From NCBI GenBank assembly GCA_051656125.1, contig JBOGBH010000052.1, positions 186,001 through 250,000 of the forward strand: DNA of 64,000 nt. The letters are read 5' to 3'. How positions within the stretch are numbered: the stretch's first letter is position 1; the number at the start of each line of letters is the position of its first letter. A program made the translations under genes and the position numbers. This DNA is from CAMREV01 sp051656125. Its GTDB lineage: Bacteria; Bacillota_I; Bacilli_A; Mycoplasmatales; Mycoplasmoidaceae. Positions 1-11,422 of the stretch are shown piece after piece. The notes beneath the pieces are model-generated. The model was not told where the DNA came from and searched no databases. It saw only the letters and a list, made by a program, of their open reading frames with translations.

Positions 1-1
1 T

Positions 2-835
2 TCAAGAGATAATTTACCTCCTTTTGTTGAGGTTTTACCATTAGTGGTTATTGTAAATGACAACGGAAATGAAAAACCATTGGCAGATATAGATGAAATA
101 AAAATTGATGAAATTAGAAATGAAATTGATGGAAGTAAAATATTTAAAACTTCTCAACCAATTATTGCATCAATGTATGACATAATTGAAAAAGACTATG
201 ATAAATATGACAGAATAATAATTCATACAATTGCTAAAGGCATTTCAAGTACAATCGACACAATTAAAATGGTAATCAAAGAAGTTGATAAAGACAACAA
301 AGTTATCTTGTTAGATGCTGGTAAAGTTTCATATGGTGGTTGAAGACTTAATTTAGAATTATTTGACCTTATTAAAAAAGATGTTAGTACAGAAGAAATT
401 TTAAAGCAAGTAGATAGCTATGTAAAAAATCATGGCACTTTTTTCTTTTTAACAAATATTGATTTTTTAATTAAAGGCGGAAGATTATCAAACTTTAAAG
501 GTTTTATAGCTAAGAAAATGGGATTAATAATTTCAATTTTCTGAAGAGACAATAAGTTGAAACCATTAGCTAAGGACAAATCAATTGTAAATTTATTCAA
601 GAAATCAATTGAAAAGGAATTAGAATTTCATAATAAGAAATTAGAAGATGTTAAAGAAATCGTTTGTAACTACAACAAAGAAAAAGATCATGAAAAATTT
701 AGTAGTCATCTTGAGCAAATAAAGAAAGACAACCCTAAAATAAATTTTGTTTTTGATACTGAATATAAAGTTCCAGGCGCAATCTTTGTTCATGTAGGAT
801 CTGGTGGAATTTTCTTTGATGTATTCTTTAAATAA
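2..835 (+). CDS. DegV family fatty-acid-binding protein (5' truncated)
   Basis: The reading frame is open from the window edge, so the start lies upstream. The visible 277 residues match the DegV (EDD) fold: an opening segment ending in EVLPL, the middle motif TSQPI, and the KGGRLS loop preceding the C-terminal lobe. DegV proteins bind a fatty acid and, in Firmicutes, act with fatty acid kinase FakA to feed exogenous fatty acids into phospholipid synthesis, which fits a lipid-scavenging mollicute. Two internal TGA codons are read as Trp. The gene is convergent with apt, and a hairpin terminator follows the stop codon directly. Family assignment is firm; the ligand is not visible from sequence. 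Confidence 0.85.
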
Positions 836-837
836 AA

Positions 838-866
838 AAATATCTTGTTATCAAGATATTTTTTTA
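838..866. terminator. bidirectional hairpin terminator between degV and apt
   Basis: A perfect 10-bp stem (838-847 with 852-861) with a TTAT loop is followed by a T run on the plus strand and preceded by an A run that serves the minus strand. It lies between two convergent genes. Confidence 0.8.
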
Positions 867-870
867 TTTA

Positions 871-1389
871 CTAAATTTTTATCATTGAGTAAAAGTCGCC
901 TTCTAAAACTTCTTTATAGTTAATATTTAATATTGACATTAAATAAGCATGCCCAGCAATAATAGAGTTAGATTTTTCAATAAGATTTTCAATCGCTTTT
1001 GAAGTTCCGCCAGTGGCAATAATATCATCAACAATAACAACTCTTTTATTTTCTCCAATTGAATCCTTTTGAATTTGAAGTGTTGTGTTTCCATATTCTA
1101 ATTCATAATCTTCAGAATATAAATCACCCGGTAACTTACCTTTTTTTCTAACCATTACAAATGGCAAGTTCAATTCTAAAGCAATTGGTAATCCAAATAT
1201 GAATCCTCTTGCATCGGGCGCTACAATCACATCAGGATTCATAAGTTTAATAGCATTAGCCATTTCTTTAATAATGAATCTAACTTTGTCTGGCTCTTTA
1301 AGAATTGGAGAAATGTCTTTAAATACAATTCCCTTTTTCGGATAGTCATTATAATCTTTGATTGTTTCAATTATATTTTCTATTTTCAT
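871..1389 (-). CDS. apt: adenine phosphoribosyltransferase
   Basis: This 172-residue purine-salvage enzyme converts adenine plus PRPP to AMP. It shows the PRPP-binding loop VVIVDDIIATGGTS near residues 115-128 and the RGFIFG segment typical of Apt. An upstream in-frame ATG would add eight residues, but the start at 1389 is preceded by AGAGG at proper spacing and gives the usual family length, so it is preferred. The start lies one base after the secDF stop, so the two genes are probably co-transcribed and the ribosome-binding site sits inside the secDF 3' end. Purine salvage is expected in a mollicute lacking de novo synthesis. Confidence 0.93.
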   Translation of the reverse strand: MKIENIIETIKDYNDYPKKGIVFKDISPILKEPDKVRFIIKEMANAIKLMNPDVIVAPDARGFIFGLPIALELNLPFVMVRKKGKLPGDLYSEDYELEYGNTTLQIQKDSIGENKRVVIVDDIIATGGTSKAIENLIEKSNSIIAGHAYLMSILNINYKEVLEGDFYSMIKI

Positions 1390-1390
1390 A

Positions 1391-4300
1391 TTAACCTCTA
1401 TGATTGATTCCAATAATTAATTGCTCATCAATTGAATCAAATTTATATGTTGTATTTGTGATATTGTCAATCACAATATTTTTAATGTATTTTTGTCTAA
1501 ATAATAATATCACATAGTAAATATATGCTGTAAATAGTAAAGTGAAAGGAAAACTAAATACTAAAGCAATTAAAATTGCTAAGAATGATCATAACAATGT
1601 TGTTGAAATAAATATCATTGATATTGAAATACTAAACACAACTATTAATAAAAGAGATATTCATAAATGCGATAAATTTAAAATGTTCTTTTCTAAGAAT
1701 AACTTTATTTGATCTTTGTCAAATATTTCTCTATTGCTAAATCTTGATTTAGTTGTTGAAATAAAGATAGTTGATAAAATGTTATTTAATAAGAAAATAA
1801 AAGTCATTGAATAGATAAAGTAGTTATCAATTGGAATGTATAAAATGTATTGGATTGCAGCAGAGAACAATGTTACTAGTGCTGTTGAAATAAAAATTGG
1901 TAAAACAGCAAACACTCCTAATCTAATTGCAGAATAAACTGCAATAAATCCAGCAGCTACTACAAGAGCAACTGTGTTAATTGAAGAAACCTGATTAATT
2001 ACATTTGTAGAAGATCTAGCAACATAAACACTATCAGAATTTAAACCTAATGAAGAAATTTTACTTAATATGTCAGCCTCAGAAAAAATTTCTGACGATT
2101 GTAGCAAGATAAAATTATCCTCAATTTTAACATTTCAATTTCCACCAATTAAGCTAGTAATTTGTGAAGCACTTACACGATTTTCAACATCAATTCCTTG
2201 GAAAATATAAATTGAAGTTCCTGTCTTGAATGTTAAAGAGTTTTGAACACCTATTGTAAAGACTAAAGATATAACAACTAATAAAACAATTAAAAATATA
2301 GCTGATGATGAAAGAAAGATTTGTTTTGAAAATTTAAATGGTTTTTCAATCTTTTTAATAACGTTATCTTCTGAATCAGAATTCATCTTAATTTTTTTAT
2401 TTATTCCATAAAAATAAAGACTATTTTTTCAAAATAATTTTGTTTTTGAAAAACTCATTTGAGTAAAAATAAAAATTACAAAAACAGAAACTAAAGAAAC
2501 TAATGATGTTAATACTAATTCAAATCCTAAGTCTACCATTTCAAGAACACCCATCATTGCTGTAGCAAGACCAACTATAACTGAAATTATATGAATATCT
2601 AAAATTGTTGTTATAGATTTATTTATTGAAATTATATTTGAGTCGAATATGGACTTCTTGTCAATCATATTTTTTCTCACCCTCTCGAGAAAGACAATTG
2701 AAGAACAAAGTGTTAATAACATTCCTAAAATTATGGCAAGGAAACTTCCAAAAGAAAATACTAGTCCCAATAAATTTGAGAAAGCAAAAGTAATAACACC
2801 TGTAAAAATAACTGCTAATGACGCAATCAAGCCAGGTACACGATAAATAATTGAAACTATAATAGCAATAGTTAAAATAATTATTCCGCTAGCTAAGAAT
2901 ATTGAGTTGTATGCACTCATCCCAGTAACAGAATCTGCAATTAGAGGAATAGTTACACTACCTGTCCCATAAAATTGAATCTTTTGAGTTTCATCAGGGA
3001 TTATTGATGAATTAACAAATGATGTAGTTGGACTCAAAGAACCATATTCATTGAAAAATTTCATTACTTCATCAGCAGTTTTGTTTGATGAACCATTAAA
3101 TAAAAAACTTGGCAAAGTGGTATCTGTTTCTACAGGAATTTTAATAGTATTCACTTCTTCTGGACCAGATATTTGACCAGCACTTGGTAATCTTGTTGAA
3201 TTATTAATTGACTCTTCTTCTACAACCGGAGATAATTCATGCGCTTGGGGAAATCATTTATGGTAATTTAAATAATCTATTTCAGCAACGATATGTTTTT
3301 TAACTAATGGTTGAATTGAAGCATCAAAATTACCAGTTGTTTTATCACTAGCACCAGATGGAGCTCTACTATCAAATTGATTGTAAAAATCTAAAATATT
3401 AGATTTGTTTATAGCAACAGTGTCATCGGCATTATCACCACTTGCTATGTCTCCTCATGTTTTTTCTTCATCAGTAAGAGATTCATATAAGAACTCAATA
3501 TGGTTTAGATTTTCAACACCATTTGGAATTCCCTCTTCACTTACATTAATACTTGGGTCATAAAGAGTTATTGGGAAAAAACCTTTTTCTCCAAGATCTA
3601 AATATTTTGTAGCATTTTCATTTTGTCTTCAATAACAAACTGATTTAACATAGTTTAATCTTTGTACTAAACTATCTAAATCATTAAAAACAAATCATTT
3701 GTAGTTTTCTGGTAAACGAGAAATGTCTGTATTTGTACCTGATTTAAACTCCATAAATCTTTTAATATTAACGTTTGAAGGAAATGTAAATTCAACACCA
3801 GGAGTTTCTAAAGATGAGTTATTGTCTTTAGCATCTTCAGTTGGAGATTGAGATTTTTTTGGGTTTGTAGCATTCATTCCAATTGAATTTATCAATGTAG
3901 TATTGTTAGCAGGAATTTGATTAGGATTTCTATTTTTATCATAAGGAATTACTTCAATAAAATTATTTGTTACATTTTTTGAAATAACGCTCATGGGATC
4001 TTGATTAACCTTATCAAATTGAAAATCTACTTTATCAATATTATATAAATTTGTAAATATTCATCCCGAATAATTACCATTAGCTTTTGATTTTATTGAA
4101 TATTGAACTCCATCATTATATATTTCTCTAGAAAACAATCATTCTTCAAATGATTCTGCAGTTACTTTTAATCTATTTTCTGAAGATTCCTTTGAATTAT
4201 TTTCATTAGCTGAAAGATTTTTATTTCCCTCTTCAACTGCTAGATCAACTTCAAATCTTATGTTGTAAGTGTTGCCAAATTCTCCAGTATTATTTTCGCT

Positions 4301-4456
4301 TTTTGCAATATAAAATGAACTAAAAATTATTGACAATGCTGAGCCAATTAATACACCTATTACTAAAAAAAATTTTAAGAATATAAATAAATAATGTTTT
4401 GTTTTGATTCATGAAGAACCATTAAAATTATTTTTTGTCTTATTTTTGACTTTCAT
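1391..4456 (-). CDS. secDF: fused protein translocase subunit SecDF
   Basis: A single 1021-codon frame (TGA as Trp) carries both SecD and SecF. Residues 25-50 form the first membrane helix; a long low-complexity extracellular domain (P1-like, rich in Asn, Ser and Glu) follows to about residue 480. Then come the SecD helix bundle, a short charged cytoplasmic linker (about 690-700), another first helix typical of SecF and its C-terminal bundle. SecDF uses the ion gradient to pull exported proteins from the SecYEG channel. The large extracellular domain is poorly conserved, as is common in mollicutes. The assignment rests on topology and the characteristic helix-bundle sequence. It is followed directly by apt. 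Confidence 0.82.
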
Positions 4457-4505
4457 AACATAACTATTATACTATAATTGATTAAATAGGGAAATAAAAA
4501 AATAT

Positions 4506-6656
4506 ATGGAAATCTTAGATAATAGGCTTAATGAATTTTATAAATTACTAAAGAAAAACAAAGTTTCTAAAAAAGAAGTAGATAAGATAAAAAAGGCTTG
4601 AGAATTTGCAAAATTTAAACATGGAAATCAACTTAGAAAAAGCGGAGAACCATATATTATTCACCCACTAGAAGCTGCTATTTTTTTATGTCAATGAAAA
4701 ATGGATGCTAATACAATTATTGCTGGTTTATTACATGATGTTTTAGAAGATACTGAAACAACAGAAGAAGAAATTAATGACCGTTTTGGTGTAGATGTTT
4801 TATCAATGGTTATTGGTGTTACAAAAGTATCAACAGTTACCAATGAAAATAGAGCAAAGGATAATAAAAAAAAGGTTTATACAAATGAATCTTTAATGAA
4901 AGTATTATTATCTATTTCAACTGACATTAGAATAATTATTATTAAGCTTGCTGATAGACTTCATAATATGAATACAATAAATCATTTAAGTATCGAAAAA
5001 CAAAAAAGAATTGCAAAAGAAACTTTTGATGTATTTGCAAACATAGCTGGAAGAATTGGTATGTATGATTTAAAAACAATATTGCTAGATTTATCATTTG
5101 CTGTTTTATATCCTCATGAATATGAGAAAACAAAAATTGAGTCAGAGAGATATATTCAAAAAAATCAAAAGAAAGTAGATGAATTTAATCAAACAATAAT
5201 TAAGTTATTAAAAAATGATAGTATTGATGTTGAATTAAAAACTAGAACTAAGGGTGTTTATTCTACTAACAAAAAATTAAATGTTGAAAAAATTAGAGTT
5301 AAAGATGTTTATGATATTTTTGCTTCAAGAATAATAATAAATGGTACTCAATTGGACTGCTATAAAATACTTGGAATAGCTCACCTTAACTTTACTTTTT
5401 TATCTAAGAGATTTAAAGACTATATTTCAAGACCAAAACTAAATTTATACCAATCGCTACACACTATTATTGTTTATGAAGGTATTTATATTGAATTACA
5501 AATTAGAAATCAAGAAATGGATGAAATTTCATCATTTGGTTTGGCTGCACATTGAAGATATAAAGAAAGAAAAACTACAAGTAATGAAGTTATAAATAAA
5601 ATTGTAAATCAAGTTGCAAGCATAACAGAAAATGATGGTTATGAAAATATAAATAAGATTTCAAAGAACAGGTTTTTTGAAGTGTTTTTTCGTAACAATA
5701 ATAAGTGATACATTGTTGATGAGAATCAGACAGTTTTAGATGTGGCATTCAAGGCAAATCCAGAAGACTTTTTAAAAATATCTTCAATAATGATGGATCA
5801 CAAGAAAACAGAGCTATACAAAAACATGAAGCCTGGTAGTGTAATAGAAGGTAATTATTCTACTAAAATAAAATGTACACTTGATTGACTAGATTGATGT
5901 GCTATGGATGAAGCAAGAGATAAAATAAATAGGTACTTTTTAGAAATAGAAAATGAAAACGAAAAAACAATTAATGATTTTTTAAAAAAAATAAAAGATA
6001 GAATAGGAAATGATTGTGCTACTGAAGACGAGATTAGAGCGAGAATAATTACAATTGGTTTTAAATCTTTTTCAGAATTTATTAGTTTCTTAGAAAATAA
6101 AAAAATTGATGCGTTAAATCCAAATGTTCTAAATATGTGTTTAGATTCAAAATATAAAAGAAAGGTATTGATTGGAACAAATAAAATTAAAGATTATTTT
6201 CTTGAAAGTAAAAAGAAATCTGACTTTTATTTTAAAGATTTAAGTGGAATTTTTTATAAGAAAATACTTTATCCAAAATGTTGTTCAAAAGTACCAGGAA
6301 TAGAATGTATCGGAGTAATAGATAGGTGAGAATTATCGGTTCATAATTATAATTGTAAAACATATCATAAAAATAAGAAAGAAGTAGTACTTCATTGAGA
6401 TTATGATAGATTGGAGAATACTGATAGATTATTTAATTGTCAAATTACAATGGAAATATACAAAGATATATCAAATAAGGTAATTAATCTAATAATCGAT
6501 CTTGGTTTTAAAATAATAGATATTAAAACAACAAAAGTTACTGAAAATAAATTAAAACTTGATTTAACCATAAATGTTAGGAATCTAGATCAAGCACAGA
6601 TTGCATTAGATGAAATTAAAATAAAATATTCAGCATTAAAAATAGAAATAGTTTAA
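4506..6656 (+). CDS. rel: bifunctional (p)ppGpp synthetase/hydrolase (Rel/SpoT)
   Basis: A 716-residue long RSH protein. The N-terminal HD hydrolase domain is intact (HPLEAA, then LLHDVLEDT near residue 76, and KLADRLHNM). The synthetase domain keeps RVKDVYDIFASR, YQSLHT and ELQIR near residues 270-335. A degenerate TGS domain follows (about 390-450), then a CC/zinc-finger-like segment (KCCSKVPG, near residue 595) and a C-terminal ACT domain (about 640-716). It makes and degrades the stringent-response alarmone. Both catalytic domains look functional, while the regulatory half is more diverged. The gene is monocistronic, divergent from secDF, and ends in a shared terminator with gatB. Confidence 0.92.
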
Positions 6657-6672
6657 TACTATTTCTATTTTT
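6638..6672. terminator. bidirectional terminator between rel and gatB
   Basis: A 15-bp perfect stem (6638-6652 with 6658-6672) has a 5-nt loop containing the rel stop codon. T runs flank it on each strand. It overlaps the last codons of both convergent genes. Confidence 0.8.
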
Positions 6673-8092
6673 TTATTTTATTTTTGAATATCTCTAAACA
6701 AACATTTGGGTTTGCTTGTCCATTTGTTTCTTTCATAACCATTCCAATAAAAAATTTTTCAACTCTTTCTGGTCTTTCATCATATTGAGCAAGCATATTT
6801 TCATTTTCTTTAATATATTTATCTAAAATTTCATCTATTATTTTTGGATCATTAATTTGAACAAATTTTAATTCCTTAATTAAGTCAGATATTTTTTTAT
6901 TTGTTTCAATAAAATGTTTAACCAATTCTTTAGCTTGTTTTGAATTGATTTCTTCTGTTTTTAATTTTTTAATTAACTCAATAATATTATCTATTCAAAT
7001 ATTAGGAATATCTTCTATTTTAGTTTCTTTCTTCGAAATTTGTCCAAGAAGTTCAATGCAAAGCCATTTATAAACTTCTTTTGAATCATTGCATTCTTTA
7101 TTAATTTCATTAAAAACTTTAAATAAGTCATAATCATTAATTAGATGAGAAATCATAACTTGATCTAAACCATCTTTGATTAAATTATTTTCTATTTTTT
7201 TAATATCTAAAGAGTACATATCTAATGATTCTTGAATAAACTTATCATCAATTTCAATATTCAAAATATTTGGTTCTGTCATATATCTATAGTCTAAATC
7301 AGAAACCTTTTCTCTCATGAACTCTGTTGTATTGTTGACATCATCAAATCTTCTTGTTTCATTGCCAAATTTTTTATTTGAAATAATTAATTGATATTGT
7401 CTATTAACTTCAAATTCAATTGCTTTTTCAACATTATTAATTGAGTTAATATTTTTGATTTCAACTCTTGTTCCTAATTTTTCGCTTCCAATAGGAGCAA
7501 TTGAAATATTTATATCCGCTCTCATTGATCCATCTTCCATTTTACCATCTGAAATTGAATTGAATTGTAGCACTTGTCTTAATGCTCTTAAAAAAGCAGA
7601 AGCCTCTTCAACTGAATGAATTGTTGGTTTGGTAACTATTTCAATTAATGGTAGACCAGCTCTATTGTAATCAAGATGTATTTCGTTGTTAATTTTATTT
7701 TGTTTAGCAGTATCTTCTTCAAGATGAATTCTTTCAATTTCAATTCTTTTTTTTCCATTTTTTAAATTTATATCAATGTGTCCATTTTTTCCGATTGGAA
7801 AAAATTGTTGAGTTATTTGAAAACCTTTTGGTAAATCTTGATAAAAATAATTTTTTCGATCAAACCTTATGCTTTTGTCAATTTCCATATTAAAAAATTT
7901 TGCTAGAACTATTGCCTTTCTAATTACTTCTTCATTAACAGATGGCATTGTTCCAGGAAGTGCCAGATCTATTTCATTTATTTCTGTATTTGGATCGGAA
8001 TTTTTAGAATTTTTTGAAGAAGAAAACATTTTTGATTTTGACGAAACAACTGTATGAACTTCTATACCAATTGTAATAAAATAGTTAATCAT
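6665..8092 (-). CDS. gatB: Asp-tRNA(Asn)/Glu-tRNA(Gln) amidotransferase subunit B
   Basis: A 475-residue subunit that binds the misacylated tRNA and carries out the kinase/transamidation step with GatA and GatC. The opening ITIGIEVH is diagnostic of GatB. The central DYNRAGLPLIEIVT and MRADINIS motifs are present, and the C-terminal YqeY-like tail runs to the stop. An ATG five codons upstream (8107) is possible, but the ATG at 8092 has GGAG at 7 nt and gives the canonical N-terminus. It overlaps the gatA 3' end by 8 nt, so translation is probably coupled. Several TGA codons encode Trp. Confidence 0.95.
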
Positions 8093-9419
8093 TTTTAACT
8101 CCAACATCTAAATCTTTTATTAATTTTTTAGCAAAAAATAAAAGTTCAGAATCTGAATTTAATTTACCCATTATATTCATTCCAATTGGCATTTTATCAA
8201 TATATCCCATTGGAATAGTAATTGAAGGATAACCTCCAAAATTTGCTATTTGTAGATAATTATCTGCTAATTTATCTTTTACTTTATTTTCTTTCACATC
8301 TTTATTTAATGGTGCAATATCACTAGCTCCTAAAGAAATAATAAAATCGCTTTTTTCAAAAACTTTATTTGCTGCATTAATAACTAATGTTCTAATTTTT
8401 TTTGATTTTAAAAACAAATCATTATAGTTATCTTCTGATGTACAGAATGAACCAATGATAAATCTTCTTTTTAATTCATCGCCAAAATTTTTAGTTCTAT
8501 TATTTGTAGCAATTTCTTCAAAATTTTTACCACCTATATTTTCGCCAAAAGTTATTCCGGTCATATTTTGATAGCAACTAACAGCTTCAGAATAAGAAAT
8601 AATTTTATAGATAGAAGGAATAATTTTTAAAATCCTTTCATCAAAACATTGTTTTTGAATATTAACATTTCTAATCTTATTTAATGAAGAATTAAAAAGA
8701 TCTATTACTTCTTTTCTAACATCAATTAATGTTTCATTTAAAATTGCAATATTAATTTTTTTATTTTCTTTTTCCTTTAAAAAATCAATCTTAGTATCTT
8801 GTGATGTAAAATCTTTATCATCATGTTTTGCGATTATTGACATTACTAATTGAATAATGCTAATATCCTTTGAAAATAGACCGACATGATCAAATGAAGG
8901 AGCATATGGCAATACTCCATATCTACTTATTAATCCGTATGTTGGTTTATAACCAATTACACCCAAAAAACTAGCTGGTCTTCTAATTGAATCACCAGTA
9001 TCTGTTCCCAGCGAGAAATCACAAGCATCAATAGCTACAGCAACAGCAGAACCAGAAGAAGAGCCGCCTGTTATTCTTTTTTCATCAAATGGGTTTATTA
9101 CATCACCATTATATGAAAATGTTCCTGTACCACCAAGACCAAATTCATCTAAATTAGATTTAGCAATTGGAATTGCTCCCTCATTATTAAGTAGTTCAAT
9201 GATTGTTGCACTATATGGTGCAATATAATTTTTTAAAAAAGAAGAACCACCTGTTGTTAAATGATCTTCTAAAGATATATTGTCTTTTATAACATAACAA
9301 AGGTTTGAAAGTTTTCCTTCTGTTATTTTCATTTTTTCGTGATTAACATCTGAAATGATGAAATTTAATTTCTTATTTTGATCAATAATTTTCTTAAAAT
9401 TTTCTATTCTGTTTTTCAT
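8085..9419 (-). CDS. gatA: Asp-tRNA(Asn)/Glu-tRNA(Gln) amidotransferase subunit A
   Basis: A 444-residue amidase-signature enzyme that releases ammonia from glutamine for the GatB step. The catalytic Lys45 lies in YVIKDNI, the glycine/serine loop is TGGSSSGSAVAVA, and the nucleophile serine sits in GTDTGDSIR. The last motif is usually GGSIR, so Asp replaces one glycine beside the nucleophile. The gene has no TGA interruption, lies 6 nt after gatC, and overlaps gatB. Confidence 0.95.
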   Translation of the reverse strand: MKNRIENFKKIIDQNKKLNFIISDVNHEKMKITEGKLSNLCYVIKDNISLEDHLTTGGSSFLKNYIAPYSATIIELLNNEGAIPIAKSNLDEFGLGGTGTFSYNGDVINPFDEKRITGGSSSGSAVAVAIDACDFSLGTDTGDSIRRPASFLGVIGYKPTYGLISRYGVLPYAPSFDHVGLFSKDISIIQLVMSIIAKHDDKDFTSQDTKIDFLKEKENKKINIAILNETLIDVRKEVIDLFNSSLNKIRNVNIQKQCFDERILKIIPSIYKIISYSEAVSCYQNMTGITFGENIGGKNFEEIATNNRTKNFGDELKRRFIIGSFCTSEDNYNDLFLKSKKIRTLVINAANKVFEKSDFIISLGASDIAPLNKDVKENKVKDKLADNYLQIANFGGYPSITIPMGYIDKMPIGMNIMGKLNSDSELLFFAKKLIKDLDVGVKND

Positions 9420-9425
9420 ATTAAA

Positions 9426-9713
9426 TTAAACCTTAATGTATTTACCATCAAATGTTTTTGAACACTTAAGAATTTTATCTTTTTTATCACTATTTATTGG
9501 CACATCTTTCCTTAAGGATTTTATGTTTCCAAAAATATAGTTTGTTGGTTCTAAATTTTTATCATCGATATTGTAAAAGTCTAATAAACCTTCAAAAACT
9601 TCATCTAGTTCTTTAATAAGAATTTCAATTTCTTCATCTGTTAAGTTTATTAATAAATTTTTAGAGTATTTAATTATTTTTTCTTTTGAATTATACTTAT
9701 TTTTTATGCTCAT
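9426..9713 (-). CDS. gatC: Asp-tRNA(Asn)/Glu-tRNA(Gln) amidotransferase subunit C
   Basis: A 95-residue protein with the GatC layout: an N-terminal helix (NLLINLTDEEIEILIKELDE), a middle Pro-containing segment (LEPTNYIFG) and a short C-terminal extension (LRKDVP). GatC clamps GatA and GatB together. It is the first gat gene in the order C-A-B and its start overlaps the end of the upstream transporter gene by 10 nt. A complete gat operon implies that the organism makes Gln-tRNA and/or Asn-tRNA indirectly. Confidence 0.9.
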   Translation of the reverse strand: MSIKNKYNSKEKIIKYSKNLLINLTDEEIEILIKELDEVFEGLLDFYNIDDKNLEPTNYIFGNIKSLRKDVPINSDKKDKILKCSKTFDGKYIKV

Positions 9714-10738
9714 GTTTTTTCTTTGTAGTTAATTAATGGTATGTGAATATCTTCAACGACATCTTGTTCGTATTTGTATCCAACAAGTGGATAAATAATT
9801 TTATAAATTGGCCAAATAACTATTATGTTACCTAATACTAAAGGAATAAATAAAAATCCTCTAATTGTAATTCAATGAGCATATCCAAGAGTTGAAATGT
9901 CAGCATCAAAAACTGGCAACATAAATAAGTTAACAACAACCTCTGAAATGAACACTAATGAAATAACTGGACAAAAAGTCATAAATTGATTTCTGATTCA
10001 TTTTTTGTTAGATTTATGAGACACGAAGTAGAAAAGCATTATTGCTATTATTCCAAGTGAATTCATTATTGCAATCATTAATATTATATGTAGCATTTTA
10101 AAATTTAAATCTTTTCCTAAAAATGAAATTGATAAAGGGGTGTTTAAGTCTCAATTAGCTGCTGTTCCTAGCAAGAATAAACAAATACCAACACAAGATA
10201 AAATTAATGATATTGAAGAATATAATGCAAATTTTCATTCTCTTCTTTTTGAGAAAACAACTAATGTTCTTATAAAGCCGCCTAATAAACCATATGTTAA
10301 TGCTGCAATGAAGTATCCATAATGAAACACACCAGCAGTTAAAGCTATAGTTAGCATATCAGTTGCTCCACCAATAAACATCCCGATAAACGGCCCAAAT
10401 AATAATCCACCAATTTTAATTAAAATACCTTCCAATGTGATCCTTGTACCTGGAAATGACCTAAAAAGAACTGCAAGGGAGTTATATGTAATGATTGTTA
10501 ATAAAATAATTATAGCAACTGATAAAGCAACAACCATTGCAATATATGAAATACCTTTAATATTTGTTCTTGGTAATATGTAATATCTTTTTTTATATTT
10601 ATATCGATAAATTAATTTTTTAATAAACATAATAGAAACTACGATTACTAAAAAACCTAAAAAAATATATACCATCTCTTCAGAAGATAATGCACCATTT
10701 ATTGAAGTAGATAAAGAAGTGCTTTTTAATGTTGGCAT
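9704..10738 (-). CDS. ECF transporter substrate-binding (S) component, folate-type
   Basis: A 344-residue membrane protein. After one N-terminal helix and a basic stretch, it carries a core of about six helices with the S-component signature: RITLEGILIKIGGLLFGP, then IGGATDMLTIAL and a HYGYFIAALTYGLLGGFI helix. This pattern is closest to folate-type S components, which deliver a vitamin to a shared EcfA/A'/T energizing module encoded elsewhere. The start at 10738 is chosen because AAGGA lies 8 nt upstream; an earlier ATG at 10765 lacks this. The stop overlaps the gatC start. The substrate is inferred from family resemblance only. Confidence 0.75.
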
Positions 10739-10758
10739 ATTTAATTCCTTTTCAAGAT

Positions 10759-11409
10759 TTATCAATTTATTTTTTTAATTTTGTTTTTTTCTAATAAACT
10801 ATTTATTTTTGAAAATAATTTACATCCAAAAAAACCTCTATTTGCACTTAAACCAGAAGGATGAACAGTTAGTATTATATTTTCTTTATTCAAAATATAA
10901 GAAGCTTTGTTCTTTGCATTATTTCCCATTAAAACAAAAATAGTATTAGGAAAGTTTAAATTTATATAATTTATTATATCATTTATTAGTGTTTCTCACC
11001 CTAATTTACTATGTGATAACGGCTTACCTTTTTCAACCGTTAAGCAAGTATTTAAAAATAATATTCCTTGTTTTGCTCAATCAGATAAATCAGGGCAAGT
11101 CCTTTTAATATTTAAATCATTTTGAAGTTCTTTAAAAATGTTTTTTAAAGATGATGGTGTTTTTTGATCGTTATTAACAGAAAAAGCTAATCCATTAGCT
11201 TGTCCAACTCCATAATAAGGGTCTTGACCAAATATTACTATTTTCAATTCATCTTTATTAAAGTAATTAAAACAATTAAAAATTAATTCCTCTTTTGGAA
11301 AAATTATTTTATGTTTGTATTCATTTTCAATTATTTTTAAAAAGTCTTTATGCTTTATACATAGTTGATCAATAAATTCTTTTCAATCTGTTTTAATTAA
11401 ATAATTCAT
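10759..11409 (-). CDS. ung: uracil-DNA glycosylase
   Basis: A 216-residue family-1 UDG that excises uracil from DNA. The catalytic motif is VIFGQDPYYG, with the water-activating Asp, near residue 60. The second motif is HPSGLSANRGFFG near residue 185, where the usual HPSPLSA has Gly for Pro while the catalytic His is kept. Two TGA codons encode Trp, one of them just before the stop. It lies between the lipoprotein and the ECF gene in the same leftward cluster. Confidence 0.93.
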
Positions 11410-11422
11410 TTTTTGTAAATGC

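Noticed and set aside
1391..4456. Apparent string of broken SecD/SecF pseudogene pieces
   Set aside because: All pieces are in one frame and the breaks are TGA codons; with code 4 it is one intact gene. The same holds for dnaB, rpoB, rpoC, smc and the surface proteins.
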